A program made the position numbers and the translations under genes. A DNA stretch of 64,000 bases from Euryodendron excelsum (Eukaryota > Streptophyta > Magnoliopsida > Ericales > Pentaphylacaceae), in NCBI GenBank assembly GCA_033060915.1, contig CM065397.1, forward strand, positions 17,287,501 through 17,351,500, given 5' to 3'. Under the pieces are notes generated by a model, which saw only the letters and a program-made list of their open reading frames with translations, was not told where the DNA came from and searched no databases. Of the stretch, positions 1-12,951 are shown piece after piece. How positions within the stretch are numbered: position 1 is the stretch's first letter; each line of letters starts with the position of its first letter.

Positions 1-1054
1 TTTTATGGCACTTTCATGTGGCTTTTAATTCTCTCCTACTTAAATTTTCTGCCTAACATGGCCTTAGATGCTTGTTAAAAGGTCTGAATGGGCCTCAGAC
101 GACGATGCTTGAATGAAACTGAAGGTATTTGTTACTTATACCTCACACACAAAAAAAGAAAAAGAAAAAGAAAAAAAGAAACTAAAGCTATTTTGTATAA
201 TCTCATGAGTTCAACTGGGTTTCTGCAACTATTTACCATTGATGCATTGTGAAAAAATACTTTTAGATGCTACTTGATTATACTAATGTCTTCCTAAAAG
301 TGTTTGTCTTCTTTTCTGAAATTTTTTTTCTTTTCTTTTTTTTTTTTTTGTGGAAAATCAAAAGATCACTTTGGGAATGGGAAGCCCATCTAGATGGTCA
401 GTATACGAGAACTAATCAACTACGCACCTACCACCAAATTTTGTGCCTGATATCCAAAAGTGGAAGGAATTCACTATTATTCTCTCCAGAGAATGAACTT
501 GAATCTCTATCTGAGCAATATTATGCCTATTTCTCTCCCTCCAGATGTTCCATATAAAGAGTAGAGGTCCAGCCTTCTAACCCTGCTTGATTCCCTTGCT
601 AGCACAAGCATGGGACCAATGCCGAAGTAAATGACCTATGAAGGCATAACCTTCTGGACTATGGAGAGAGAAAAGCGTACTCCATAGCTCTCAGCCACCT
701 TACAACATAAAAGATGACAATTCACTATTGTCTTACCCAAACTATATGGGAAATAGCTTGCACAGCTGCCTTTTAAACAATAAGGAGACCTTGGATGGCA
801 CCTTTGCATACCCCTATGCTTTTCTTAGGAAAAGTCATGTCACCTTCCTTATACAAAATTGTAATAGAGCTCACCCCAAATTTTCCATTCCTATCTCCCT
901 ACAAGCCATGGTGTTATCTCTATTTCTACAAAAGGTTCTGCTGAACAATCTTTCGGAAAACTCATCACCTCCTATAGCTCCCAACCCTGAACAACTAGTA
1001 TGCATGGAGGTGCCCATGATTCCTCTCCTCTCCAAGAACATATTGGGTAATGAG
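1..1054. other. Non-coding DNA, probably intron of the MATH/coiled-coil gene
   Basis: No exon could be supported here. The next recognised coding exon begins at 4416 in phase 0 behind a good acceptor, so this stretch is probably intron or lies between unseen 5' exons. It holds an A-rich tract (about 149-182), a T-run near 337-349 and two open stretches (267-557 and 728-1057) with no family I recognise. Both are of ordinary chance length. Confidence 0.4.
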
Positions 1055-1508
1055 TAGGGGCGGATTCAAATTTTTTGTTCATGGGGTGAACTTACATAGA
1101 ATTGTACACGAAATTGTTGGTCAATTTTTTCTTTGGTAAATAAGGAGATAATTATATTAAAGGCATCGACGAAAGGAGACGTAGCCTCTGTACAAAGGCT
1201 CTATACAAAAAAAGTTAGACTCCACTCCAAAATTATGATAATCTATAAAATCAAACGATAGTTCCATAATTGCCACACAATCTTATAATTTTGATATTAG
1301 AATAGAGGGTTAGAATTGTGCTATTTATTTGGCCAAATAATAAGGGAATAGTGAAATTCTGTTAGGAATAATGTAGGTGTTAGTAAATTCAATGGGGACA
1401 AATGTAGGTGTTAGTCTGTGGGGGCGATAAATTGCAGTTACAACCTAGGTCAAATAAATATAAACAAATAAATTTTAAAAATAGTGGAAGTTGTTAGTTC
1501 CGCCCCTG
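1055..1508. mobile_element. Short non-autonomous hAT element with perfect 8-bp target duplication
   Basis: The left end reads TAGGGGCGGATTC and the right end, reverse complemented, reads CAGGGGCGGAAC, giving an imperfect terminal inverted repeat of about ten bases. GTAATGAG lies directly outside both ends (1047-1054 and 1509-1516). An 8-bp target duplication with YAGGGGCGG-type ends is typical of hAT transposons. The 454-bp interior is AT-rich and has no transposase, so the element would depend on an enzyme encoded elsewhere. Confidence 0.8.
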
Positions 1509-4415
1509 GTAATGAGAACATTAGTACTGGAAGTCATACATAAAGAGCCAGTAAGGACTTGTAAGGAAGCATCTCCACACCACACATTGTGCTACAGCTG
1601 AATCTTCTTGCTGTAAAGAAGAGGAAGGGAGAAGAACATGTAGACCACGGAAGAATAGCAAACAACGTCGTTTTTGTTGATCTTCCTTTTCGTCACTTGC
1701 ATCTTGGTGTGTAGTAATAGATGCTCTGTAGGCTGCAATTTTATGACTTGCGAACTCTCTCTTAAATCCGTTGGAACCTATACTTTCTTTTACATTGCCC
1801 ATTGCAGTGTCAAACATTGAACCTTAGACATATATTAGTTGTTTTAGATTAAAGTAAGGGCTCATTATTTCCTATCTTGCCAATATTAGTGGAGTGATAC
1901 TCTTACCCCCCCCAAGGAAAGGAAAAAAAAAAATGCGTAGCATACATCAACCCAGTTGATGCCATTTAAAGATTAGTGTAGATATCCTTATAAAAGGGTA
2001 ACACTAATTTTTTGATAATATTTTTATAGCCCCTAAATAGTTTTTTGGGTACTATATATAGTACTTTTTTGTGATAACTATTTTTATGCTCTCCTTTGGC
2101 TAAAGCATCTCAAACACACAAAGTAAGCAAACACCTTTGAACTTTCATATTTATACAAATTATGCATTATGGGTACATTTATTTTTCCTTTTTTTTTAAA
2201 TTAAGAAGAATTGAAGAACAAATTAATTGATTAAACCATGAGATCTTGAGTTCAAGGACAGTTGGGCCCTATGGACCTTTTACAAAGGCTTCTCTTACTT
2301 ACGAAGGCTTCTCATACTTACCAAAATAAAAAAAAAAAGAAAAAAGCTGTTGACAGATGAAAAAGTGAATGTGAATTATTGAATCATTTCTGGCTTAATG
2401 TAGTGAGAGATTGTCTACATTGTTTTTTTTTCAGTGGGGGGTTGTTTTTTTCTTTTTTTTTTTTTTGGGGGGGGGCGGGGGGTGGTTGGGAGGCAGAGAG
2501 AGAGAGGGAGAGACTAATGTTTGAGAATGGAGAGTGGGTCTTGAATAGATGAGAGAGAGGCCTGATGGCTTAGGAGGGGGGAGACAAATCACTACAAGCC
2601 TGGTATTCTTCAGGAATGGAAAGCTAAACATGTAAGAGAGGAAGGGACATTTTATCAACTAAATTCTATTCTGTATTGTATATATTAGGTTGCCTAACAA
2701 AAAATTGTTTGGGGAGGAAAAATATTAGTCAGTGCATTTTACTTGGAGCCTAAGTAGTATTGACACTTCTAAGTAGATATCGTGTCGGACACGCTTCCAA
2801 ATATGTCTTATTATTTTATTATTTTTTAAGAATCGGACACACTTCGACGCTTAAGGGACATGCTTGTCCGTCACTTGGACACCCTTGTCCATCATTTAAA
2901 CGCATGAAAACACGTTGCAAGTTTGAAGAAAATAGCTTGGAATCCAATTGTAAACTAAAAGCAATGTGATTTTATACCTAAGTTGAAGTTTAAACTATAA
3001 AATTTAAGGTCTTTAGTTTTTGTTAGTGTAATTCTGCTTTTTTTTCATTTCCTAGTAAAATATTTCATTATAAGACCTATAAACAACGCATGAAATATAT
3101 AACTTTGCCGCGCTCCCGCCCTGTTGTGTCCTACTTTGTATTTTTTTAAATCGCTGTGTCCGTGTTGTCTCGTGCTTATCCGTGTCCATGCTTCCTAGCT
3201 TGCAGCTCATTTTGAACCCTCTAAAATAAGCCCCCTAAACCTATGGTAAATGATACTAATCCATTTTTACCTGTAAAAGAAAAATACTAATCTATTTCAC
3301 TGCGAACTGTATTACTAGTTTAGAAACCCAAAATTGTCATGCATCAGATATGTTTGGTTCACTTTATTTTGCTTAGAATCTAAGAGGTTTCAAAACCCTT
3401 ATTATTCACCATCTCTAAAATGGAATTGTCATTGGTAATCATATCAGTTCTCCGTATAAGTGTGAGAAATTTATGCAAGAATAGAGTTACAGCAGAATGG
3501 TTTTATACAGGAGATGCAACATTTGGAGGGAGGCCTTTCTCTTGAATGGGTCTATAGGAGCTCAAATATTTATATATATGAGATTTAAAGATATGCAACT
3601 TGTTATAGTCTACCCACTATGTTGTGACCTACATTTTTCAAAGATTACATTGTCGGCATGCTCATGTCTTTTCCGTGTCCGTGTCCGTGTCCGTGTCTAT
3701 GTCCATATCCATGTCGCATGTTTGTGTCTATGCTTCTTACTTCTTTTATAGTTTGGTATGATTCAAAGTTGTAAAGCAAGCAAATCTTCAAATCATTAAT
3801 ATTCATGGTCTCGATTCCTGAACAAAGTCCTTGTTTCATATATCTATGCTACGTTATGTAGACTGGTTTGGTTCAAAACATCCATGAATGTTTCACTCAT
3901 TTCTTGAGAATTCCATTTTGACAAACCTGAGCTGTTACCTTATAGTTGTCTCTAGCTGATCGTTGATGGTTAATGATCTCGAGACAAAATAGGTAGGGGA
4001 TTGTTCTAAAGTTGATTTGAAGCTGAAAATGACATTATTGAAACCAGAACAGGCTGATGATGGAGGTTTTACCATAATATCTACTTAGAAAGTCAAATTG
4101 TATTTGATGAATGGTGGGTTCATAGATTTTTAACTCCTTAAACACTTGTGTGCTTTCCTAGGCCCATGTGCAGGCTGGGCGGGAAGCTCTGTTGCGATTT
4201 GGGCCTTTGAGGACCTTGTATCAACTTCTTTCAGAGTCCAATTCCATAAAAGATTGAAAGACTGGAGTTCAAATGCCTGTTTATATCTGAAATATAAGCA
4301 CATAGAATGCTGACATTATTTCATGCATGGGTTATTCATGCAGTGTCTTATTGTTGTTTTTTGTTTTTGGTTGGGTTCATATACCCTTGTTCAAACTTGG
4401 TCTACCTTTTGTCAG
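1509..4415. other. Non-coding DNA, probable intron, with simple repeats
   Basis: No supported exon. Visible features are a G-rich tract (2467-2490) next to a T-run, a purine-rich stretch to 2520, and two blocks built from variants of GTGTCC/GTGTCGG (about 2780-3190 and 3663-3735). The second is a degenerate hexanucleotide array. These look like debris of one repeat family. The stretch ends in a pyrimidine-rich tract and the acceptor used at 4416. Confidence 0.4.
2467..2490 (+). other. G-quadruplex-capable tract
   Basis: Runs of nine, six, two and three guanines are separated by one to two bases, right after a run of T. At least four G3 tracts can be drawn from it, so folding is possible. This is inference from composition only. 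Confidence 0.4.
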
Positions 4416-7400
4416 GTTTTGGCTTCTGAGGATGATCAAGATGCACTGACAACTGACCCTGATGAACTCATTGATTCTGAGGATAGTGAAGGGATTAGTG
4501 GAGATGAAGAAGATATCTTTAGAAACCTTCTTTCGAGAGCAGGGTTTCACCTCACATATGGAGATAATCCTTCACAGCCACAGGTCACTCTAAGAGAAAA
4601 GCTTCTCATGGATGCTGGTGCAATAGCTGGTTTTCTGACTGGACTTCGTGTATATCTTGATGACCCTGCTAAAGTAAAGCGCTTGCTTCTTCCAACCAAA
4701 CTCTCTGGTGGTAATGATGGCAAAAAGGTCACCAAGAATGATGAATCTTCACCCAGTCTGATGAATTTGTTGATGGGAGTCAAAGTTCTGCAGCAGGCAA
4801 TCATTGATCTACTCTTGGATATAATGGTTGAATGTTGCCAACCTTCAGAAGGAAGTTCTAATGATGATTCCTCAGATGCAAACTTTAAATCTTCTCCAGA
4901 TGGCAGTGGAACTATCAGCCCCCATGAATCTGATAGGGAAAATGGAGTAATAGAGTCTTCAAATCTCCCTCTACACGATAGATTGGATTCTGGGATTGAT
5001 GAAATCACCTTTACATCTGCTGTCCAAAGTTCAGACATGAATGGGATTGTTATACCTGAAAGAACTGTTCCTGGACTGCCTATTTGTCCACCTGAGACGT
5101 GTGCTGCTGGTTCTTCAGAAAATGCATCCCTTCGCTCTAAGGTACAGCGAATTGTCTTAAGTGTTATACTTCCTTTTATGTTGTTGACTAATTGAATGAA
5201 ATGTAATCTCAGACCAAATGGCCAGAGCAGTCTGAGGAGCTCCTGGGGTTGATTGTCAACTCACTTAGAGCTCTGGATGGAGCTGTTCCACAAGGTTGTC
5301 CTGAGCCAAGACGAAGGCCCCAGTCTGCACAAAAGATTGCTCTTGTATTGGATAAAGCTCCTAAGCATCTGCAGCCAGACCTGGTTGCATTGGTTCCCAA
5401 ATTAGTTGAGCATTCAGAGCATCCACTTGCTGCTTGTGCACTTCTAGATCGACTTCAAAGGCCCGACGCAGAACCTGCATTACGAGTACCTGTAAGATAA
5501 TTTGAAAGTCTTCCTTTTATTTTCTTGCTGTTGTCTTATTGGGATATGCTTGAATAATTTGTGAGCACAGTTGTTAAGTTTTGAACATCCAGGGAACAAA
5601 CACTCTTATCAAGTTTGAAAGTAGTCTATTCTAAATTTTGCAGAAGTTTTTTAACTTAGTTTGTTTCTGTTCATACTGTACTCATGCAATCTTTGTTCTT
5701 CAGGTTTTTGGTGCTCTTAGTCAGTTGGAATGTAGCACTGAAGTGTGGGAACGTGTTCTTTTTCAATCTTTTGAACTTTTGGTAGACTCAAATGATGAAC
5801 CTCTAGCAGCAACCATGGATTTTATTTTTAAGGCCGCATTGCAGTGCCAACATCTTCCACAAGCGGTTTGCATCAAAATCTTTTGAAACTTAAATGGGAC
5901 TTATTTATTCCCGATTTCAATTGTTTGTCATGCTTTCTTTTGATTGTATCTAACTTCATTATGTTCTCATCTGTAGGTTAGATCTGTACGTATTAGGCTG
6001 AAAGATTTGGGCACTGAGGTGTCCCTCTGTGTTCTTGAGTATTTAAGTAGAATGGTAAATAGTTGTGCAGATGTTGCTGAAGCTATTTTAAGAGAAATTG
6101 ATTGTGATGATGATTTTGGTGACAATGGATCGGCAATTCCTTGCGGGCTCTTCATATTTGGTGAAAATGGGCCTATCTCTGAAAGATTGCATGCAGTGGA
6201 TGAGCATGCTTTTCGAGTTAGTAGTTATTTTTCCGACATATATATTTTGATTGAAATGCTATCTATTCCTTGCCTTGCTGTTGAAGCTTCCCAAACTTTT
6301 GAGAGAGCTGTAGCTCGAGGGGCGATAGTGGCTCAATCAGTAGCTATGGTCCTGGAAAGACGCCTTGCTCGAAGATTAAATTTTACTTCACAATTTATGG
6401 CTGAAAATTTTCAGCATTCAGATGTGGTTGTTGAGGGAGAAACCATTGAGCAGTTGAGAGCCCAGAATGATGATTTCACTTCTGTTCTTGGTCTTGCTGA
6501 GACATTGGCCCTTTCTAGAGACCCCTGTGTGAGAGGTTTTGTGAGGATGCTTTATACAATTTTGTTTAAATGGTATGCTGATGAGTCTTATCGATTGAAG
6601 ATGCTGAAGAGACTTGTTGACCGTGCCACCAGCACGACAGATAGTAGTCATGAGGTAGACTTAGTTTTGGAAATTCTGGTAATTTTGGTCTCTGAGGAGC
6701 AAGAAACTGTCAGACCAGTTCTGAGCATGATGAGGGAGGTTGCTGAACTTGCCAATGTTGATCGGGCGGCTCTTTGGCATCAGTTATGTGCCAGTGAAGA
6801 TGAGATTATTCGCATTCGTGAAGAAAGAAAAGCTGAGACCTCCAATATGGTAAAAGAAAAGGCCATCATATCACAAAGGCTGAGTGAATCTGAGGCTACT
6901 ACCAACCGTCTTAAGGTACCTATCTGTTCTAATTGATGATATAGTTAGGAAAACAATACCTCTTCTGATTAATCTTTATGGGATTTTAAGAATTGACACC
7001 TTTGTGAAATGGCAGTCTGAAATGAGGGCTGAGATGGATCGTTTTGCTCGGGAAAGAAAGGAGCTTTCTGAGCAGATACAAGAAGTTGAGAGTCAACATG
7101 AATGGCTTCGCTCAGAACGGGACGATGAAATTGGAAAGCTCACTGCCGAGAAGAAAGTTCTTCAGGATCGCTTGCATGATGCAGAAACACAACTTTCCCA
7201 ACTGAAGTCCCGGAAGCGTGATGAACTGAAGGTAGCAAATTTACTTGGTAGTTGCTATGAATCTGTCTCCCATAGCTATCCAAACTGGTCACTGTTGGTG
7301 TTTCCAACAAGCTTAGGAAAGTTTATTAGCACCCTTTTGAAGAGGAGAATGTTCATGTCTTGGACATTGACACTTTCTGGTCACTGAGGAAAGTATCCGA

Positions 7401-7766
7401 CACATTTTTATGTCAACAATTAAAAGTAAATCTCCTACTTTAGGGCACTTGCCCAACATGTTGAAACTTGCAAACTCTGACCTGTGTAACATGGAGGCTT
7501 CTTAATAGGATCTATGTACAGATGTGAAGAAAATACCCGAAAATGTTTAACTTTCGTATTTATCCTCCTAGAAAATTTGACATTGTATGCATGCAAATCA
7601 AGCATCCAAGGAACATTTATAAATATGGGAAAGAATAACGTTGTAGTGTACACTAGTTGTGAACATAATAAAATCTTGCATTTAGTGTATCTGATATGCA
7701 GTAGTTGTGTTTTGTCTTCTGCATTATGCACTTCCTAGTATAGTAGTTATGATAATTCATCAAAAG

Positions 7767-7811
<45 letters not shown>

Positions 7812-10800
7812 ATGGATCGTATGATAAGCTGTTATATCTCACTGCAATGCATGGGGGTTAAAAGCAATATTGATTTTAAGGTATTTGAATTTATAAAAAA
7901 AATGAAGAATACTTTTGTTGTCATTGGAGTGAGTACACTTAGTTGCTTCCATTCAATAAGTTAATTCAGACCTTTATATATAAACACATTTTATTTGGCA
8001 GAAGTGCATAATGTGAGCAACATGAATAAAAAATAAAAAGGTGGCTGATGATGAAAGAAATCTAGCAGTGGCAAAAGTGCATAATGTGAGCAACATGAAT
8101 AAATAATAAAGAGGTGGCAGATGAAGAAAGAAATATGCCGGTAGTCCAATCCATCAGTTTTAACTTCTACAAAGAAACTAGTGTTTCATAGTTTTTACAA
8201 ATGCTTAAAAAGTCATTTTTTGCCATTCCAGATATATCTACTTAAGAGAATTTCGGAAGTTAACATTAATTTTAACAATTATTATCTGCCAAAACAAAAA
8301 ACAGAAAATTACTTTATATGGTATGAAGAAGCTATATGATGTAGGACAAAGCCCAATGAATGCTAACCTAGAATCAAATAGGTGGGCTAGGGTTTTTAAG
8401 TTAGAGAGTTTTATTTGAGAAGGTAAGATTGAGGTTTAGGATTAGATTAAGCTTGAATTTGGTTGAGTTTAGGCTGTATTTTGGTATGAAATTGAAAGAC
8501 TATGCTTACTATAAATTCTGGGCAGTAGAAAAATCAATAGTTTAGTCTGGAATGACAGGTATATTAGGGTTGGGGTATTAGGGCCAAAGAACTAGAGTTT
8601 TTGGGATGATTTTAGGGTTTTTAAAGGACCTGTCTGTGGCTGTAAAAGTTGCAGGAACAGCATTGAAAATTGAAATAAAAAGAAGAGGAGGAAACCATAG
8701 AATCTTTTTGTGGCCTTCTAAAAGTCTCACCTACAGGAAACCAATGCAGTCTCACCATTGAAAAGAGCAAAATCTGTAGAGAAACATTATTTGTATAACC
8801 AGTAGCTTCCCTATTAGGAAAAAAGATTTCTTAATTCCAAGTAAACTAAAGTTTTCTAAACTAATTAAGACTCATCTAACACCTAACAAGGAAGGACTTT
8901 GCTGAACTCAACCAAACAACCTAAGAACCTAAACACCAAACAAATACAGAATTACCGATGTACTCCTGTAAAATGACATATTTACTCCTGATTGTGAGAA
9001 ATCTAATTTTTCCTAAGGTGAAGGAGTTAGAGCTATTGGTGTTTATCAGAGTAGATTCTTGTTATTTGATGCCAATTGTGGGACCCATAGGTCTACTGGC
9101 AGGGCTGACATGGATGTTCTCCTTTTTCCTCCTTGTCCAAGGATACACTTTAAGAGTTTGATCGCTATCACTATATTTCATGCTTATGCTTTGTGAGGCT
9201 ATAACACACATCATCAATTGTCCATGCAATTTAAAATATTTTAGCAAAGCCTAAATGCTGGAGACAGGATTTATTTATATAATATGTAGGTCCATATTGA
9301 GTTAAATAATCGGGATGCAGCCACAACTTTGAAGTTTGAAAGAAACAAAGTGAAAAGAGACATGCATAGAGAGGACAAACTGTTTTGCAGCATGGAGCCC
9401 TCACAATAAATTTACTAAATCTAATCTGCCGAAAACCTCAAAAATCATAAACTCGCGGAAAAGATGGTACCCTAATTTCTTTTTATTTTGGTAGGATTGG
9501 TTATTGGAATAGATTTTATTCAGCTTTAGTTTTCAACTATAAGGAAAATAAAAAGAGGGAATCCAAACATTCTTAAATCAATTGGCAATAATGTCAATAA
9601 CTCACATGAGTAATCAGTAGAGTACAAGAGGGAGATTAACGCGCTGACCTGGAGCACTACAAATGGAAATGGATGAAGCAAGATTGTTTTGGTGAGAGGG
9701 GAAGAGAAGGAAAAAGAGAGAAGGGAAAACATAAAACCTACATTACTGATGTCAAAAGTGAAAAGGGCTAGGTTCTTCCGGCTGAATCAATCAACTAAAC
9801 AATTTCACCTGATCTGGTTTTTAAATAATATTGCAGATCAATGTTTATCGCAAAATCGTATTCAAAAACACAAGGAGTTGAAACTTACAACATTTCCACC
9901 ATTTTATTTGTAGTTAAATATGCTAGTGATGTGAAGACAGCCTATCCGAAATTGTCACTTACTTTGTTTTGAAGAGCCACTTTCTTTCCCTCTCCTTGTT
10001 ACTCTTATTTTGTCATCATTTTGCCCACGTCTGCTCGGATCTGAAAACCTTCAGGTCCTCAGCTGACTGTTTACCTATGGTGGTTGTCAAATAAAGCACA
10101 TTACACGGATATTGGCATGAAAAGAACTCGCAAACTTCTACTGTTTCTAACTTTATGTCTTTTGGGGACCTATTAAGAATTATATAGTTGCATGGATGAT
10201 TGGGGGTTCTCTGCCTCAATTCGTATCTCATTTTCTTCCTGCTTATACTGCCTTTGGAAAACTTACTTGGTTGCTTCCACATTGTTTTTCACTTGCGGCT
10301 GGTCAACATCCAAAACTGTAGCTTCCTTAAAATACTACTTGTCAGAGGTTATTTCTTTTTTAGAAGTTTTATACTGTTTGTTGTAGTTGTTTCTGGTACA
10401 AAATGGCGGGATTTGACTATAGTCGTGGTCCCCTATCTATCCCACTTTTGGGGTACTAAATAAGACGGACTAATTGTCGTGTCCACAAAAATAATCCCAG
10501 CTTACCCTTCTCCTTGGGTATTTTGGTAAAATCTAGTGTAGATAGGACCTGCTTTGGAGTTATGTAATTGGTTTATAGACATTTTTGTCCTTTTGGTCTT
10601 TGATCCCTTGTTATACCGTTTTATCGTATGCTGAACTAAATGGGATATGGTATTGGATAACCTTATCAGTGCCCCCTTTTCCCTCCTTCTCCTAACATGA
10701 AACTAGGAACAATAGTCCTGAGTTTTTGTCTGGGGACTTTTTGTCCCGTGTTTTATAGTCCCACCTTATCTCATCCCCGAAACAAATGGTTTTTGTGTTC

Positions 10801-12951
10801 TATAGGAATTTATAGGGGATATTAGTGGTGGCTCTGTCAATCTGGGCAACTAAGAGGGAAAACTGAATGTACACCTAAACTTTGGCCCCCTTTTCATGGT
10901 GGGACAGACGAGAAGAAGAGAGGGTGGGAGAGTGGAAGTGGTAGGGGTAGCTCCCTTCAAACTAGAGCCATGATTTCATACTTGTCAACTTGAGTCAACT
11001 TGAGATTTTACCATTGCATCAGACATTTTCCCATACGAGCTTTGCAGTATGTGTCCAGCAAATTAGCTGCCTTATCACAATTCTTTATGCCTTCACATAT
11101 TTTATATTCCAAACTTAGCCACTTCTTTAATTTTGCAGTTTCTTGATCTTGTGGTCTGCATCATCCTTACCTCCCCATGCAAAGAAATCAATTTTGCCTT
11201 GTGGGAGACTTCTTGAGGATATTACATCAAGGCATGAAAAATGTTTTTGTGATATCTTTGGCATTGTTTTGTTAGATTACTTGAGCAACCTCTTTTTCTA
11301 CAATGATAAATCAGATTTCTTATTATTGCTCTTTGGTTCAAGCTTTTTCTAGTCTTAATCAAGTTTTCCCTTATTTTGTTTATGAGCACACGTTTTTTGG
11401 TGAAAACTGTTCTACCAACAATAATTTGTTTCCTTAGTTCTGCAATTCTAACAGTCCATGTCACTTAAGCATTACTTTATGGAAGAAGGATATGACTGCT
11501 AAATATTGGAAATTCTATGTATTCTAAAATACACACTAAAATTGGTAACATCTGATGATTTGTGTTCTTGACACCTGCAGAAGAAAATCATTACCAAATT
11601 TTGTTGATGAGGGTGTTTTGTTTTTCTTCCTCAGAGGTTGAGACATTGATTAATTTCCTTGTACGTTTCATGATAATATTCTTTTAATGGCACAGAGAGT
11701 AGTGAAGGAGAAGAATGCCCTTGCTGAAAGGCTGAAGAATACTGAAGCTGCACGGAAAAGATTTGATGACGAACTGAAACGCTATGCCACTGAAAATGTG
11801 ACTCGAGAAGAAATCCGGCAGTCACTTGAGGACGAAGTTCGACGGTTGACACAAACAGTTGGACAAACCGAAGGGGAAAAACGTGAGAAGGAAGAACAGG
11901 TTACTCGCTGTGAAGCATACATTGATGGGATGGAAGCCAAGTTACAGGCTTGCCAGGTTTTTACCTCTTAACGTAGCTTCATATTTTTGCTTTTTCCATG
12001 ATCTACTGCTGGTTTTCTTGGTCGGGGTAAACATTTGATTTGAGTGTAATTTGAATTGATCAATTATCTGCTCCTCTATCCCCCCGTCATTTGGTGAAAT
12101 TTATCTGTTCCTAAGTTTACGGTTTTAAGTTGTACTTCTCTTTTAGGTGATCTCCTGAATGGACCGCATTTAGAAACTGACTTGTTTTTTGCCTTCTGTA
12201 TAGAATCCGTAGGTAATGTCCTTTGGTGACCTTGAATAATGTGTAGTAGTGGAACAGGAGCCACTTGGCTTCACCACGTGTCCAGTAAATAGACCCGAGT
12301 CTGACTGGGTAATATGGCCTGCAAGTGTAGCAGGTGCTGCTGGACATCATCAGTCGGTGATCAATTGTTTATTAACACCTCTGACTGCTAGAATCATTTG
12401 ATTAAGCAAGTTATTTTTTGTTTCCAACATAGCATGTGGTTGTTAAGATCACAGGATTGTTCCCAGATGAGTGGTTTTTGAGTTTTATCAAAATTCCAAA
12501 GTCATACAATTCTCCCCCCTCCTATCTCTTTGGTTGAGTGTGTTTTGCCTACTTGCTTCCATCTGCATTAAGGTTTCGCCTAAGGTTTCTCCTCTCCTTG
12601 CAGCAATATATTCACAGCCTCGAGGCTTCACTACAGGAAGAAATGTCGCGACATGCCCCTCTATACGGTGCGGGCTTGGAAGCTTTATCAATGAAGGAGT
12701 TGGACACACTGTCACGCATCCACGAAGAAGGGCTGAGGCAGGTCCGTGCCCTCCAACAGCGTAAAGGGAGTCCAGCTGGCAGTCCTCTTGTGGGCCCTCA
12801 CACCCTCCCTCAGTCTCATGGGTTGTACGCTGCTGCACCACCTCCAATGGCCGTTGGATTGCCCCCTTCTCTCATCCCAAATGGGGTAGGGATTCACAGC
12901 AACGGGCACATGAATGGTGGTGCAGTTGGGCCTTGGTTCAACCATACCTGA
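4416..12951 (+). CDS. MATH-domain/coiled-coil protein, C-terminal part (At2g25320-like), 5' end outside window
   Basis: Exons: 4416-5141, 5213-5491, 5704-5865, 5977-6915, 7016-7231, 11696-11956 and 12604-12951 (stop). All junctions are GT-AG and phase 0, giving 976 codons. In order they encode an acidic stretch (about residues 1-35), a helical region of repeat character with a Ser/Asp-rich insert, more helical sequence (to about 655), a long charged coiled coil (about 660-900) and a Pro/Gly-rich tail. I recognise the family as the large plant proteins with several N-terminal MATH (TRAF-like) domains. The MATH domains themselves are not in the window, so the molecular role is not visible here. 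MATH domains usually bind other proteins; a scaffold or adaptor role is inference. The intron at 7232-11695 is unusually long (4.46 kb). The ATG at 4323 lies upstream of the acceptor and is probably not a start. Confidence 0.85.
7772..7809. repeat. (TG)n microsatellite, about 19 units
   Basis: Uninterrupted TG dinucleotides inside the large intron. A candidate length-polymorphic marker. Confidence 0.95.
8002..8146. repeat. Tandem duplication, period 73 bp, two copies
   Basis: The motif AAGTGCATAATGTGAGCAAC starts at 8002 and again at 8075. It is followed each time by a near-identical AATAAA-rich stretch and a GGTGGC(T/A)GATGA block. The copies differ at a few positions. No coding meaning is visible. 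Confidence 0.8.
10385..10795. mobile_element. Possible MITE (imperfect inverted ends)
   Basis: The left side reads TTGTTTCTGG, then GGCGGGAT and CTATAG. The right side, reverse complemented, reads TTGTTTCGGG, then GGTGGGA and CTATAA. The ends look like decayed inverted repeats about 410 bp apart, but I could not define a target duplication or the exact ends. Confidence 0.3.

Larger units (their letters stand above)
7232..11695 (+). other. 4.46-kb intron of the MATH/coiled-coil gene
   Basis: The donor GTAGCA follows codon AAG, and the acceptor ACAG precedes the Arg-Val-Val-Lys exon. The other introns of the gene are 71-647 bp. This one holds a (TG)n microsatellite, a tandem duplication near 8.0 kb, a possible MITE near 10.4-10.8 kb and otherwise AT-rich DNA. 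I found no other gene inside it on either strand. Confidence 0.75.

Noticed and set aside
267..1057. Two open frames of 96 and 109 codons
   Set aside because: No recognisable domain, ordinary chance length for AT-rich DNA, one includes a T-run, and the second ends inside a hAT terminus.
4165..4258. Possible exon encoding LLRFGPLRTLYQLLSESNSI after a CAG acceptor
   Set aside because: The frame stops shortly after with no good donor, and it does not fit the known sequence just before the exon at 4416.
4547..5038. 163-codon minus-strand frame
   Set aside because: Lies wholly opposite a conserved coding exon; it is a shadow frame.
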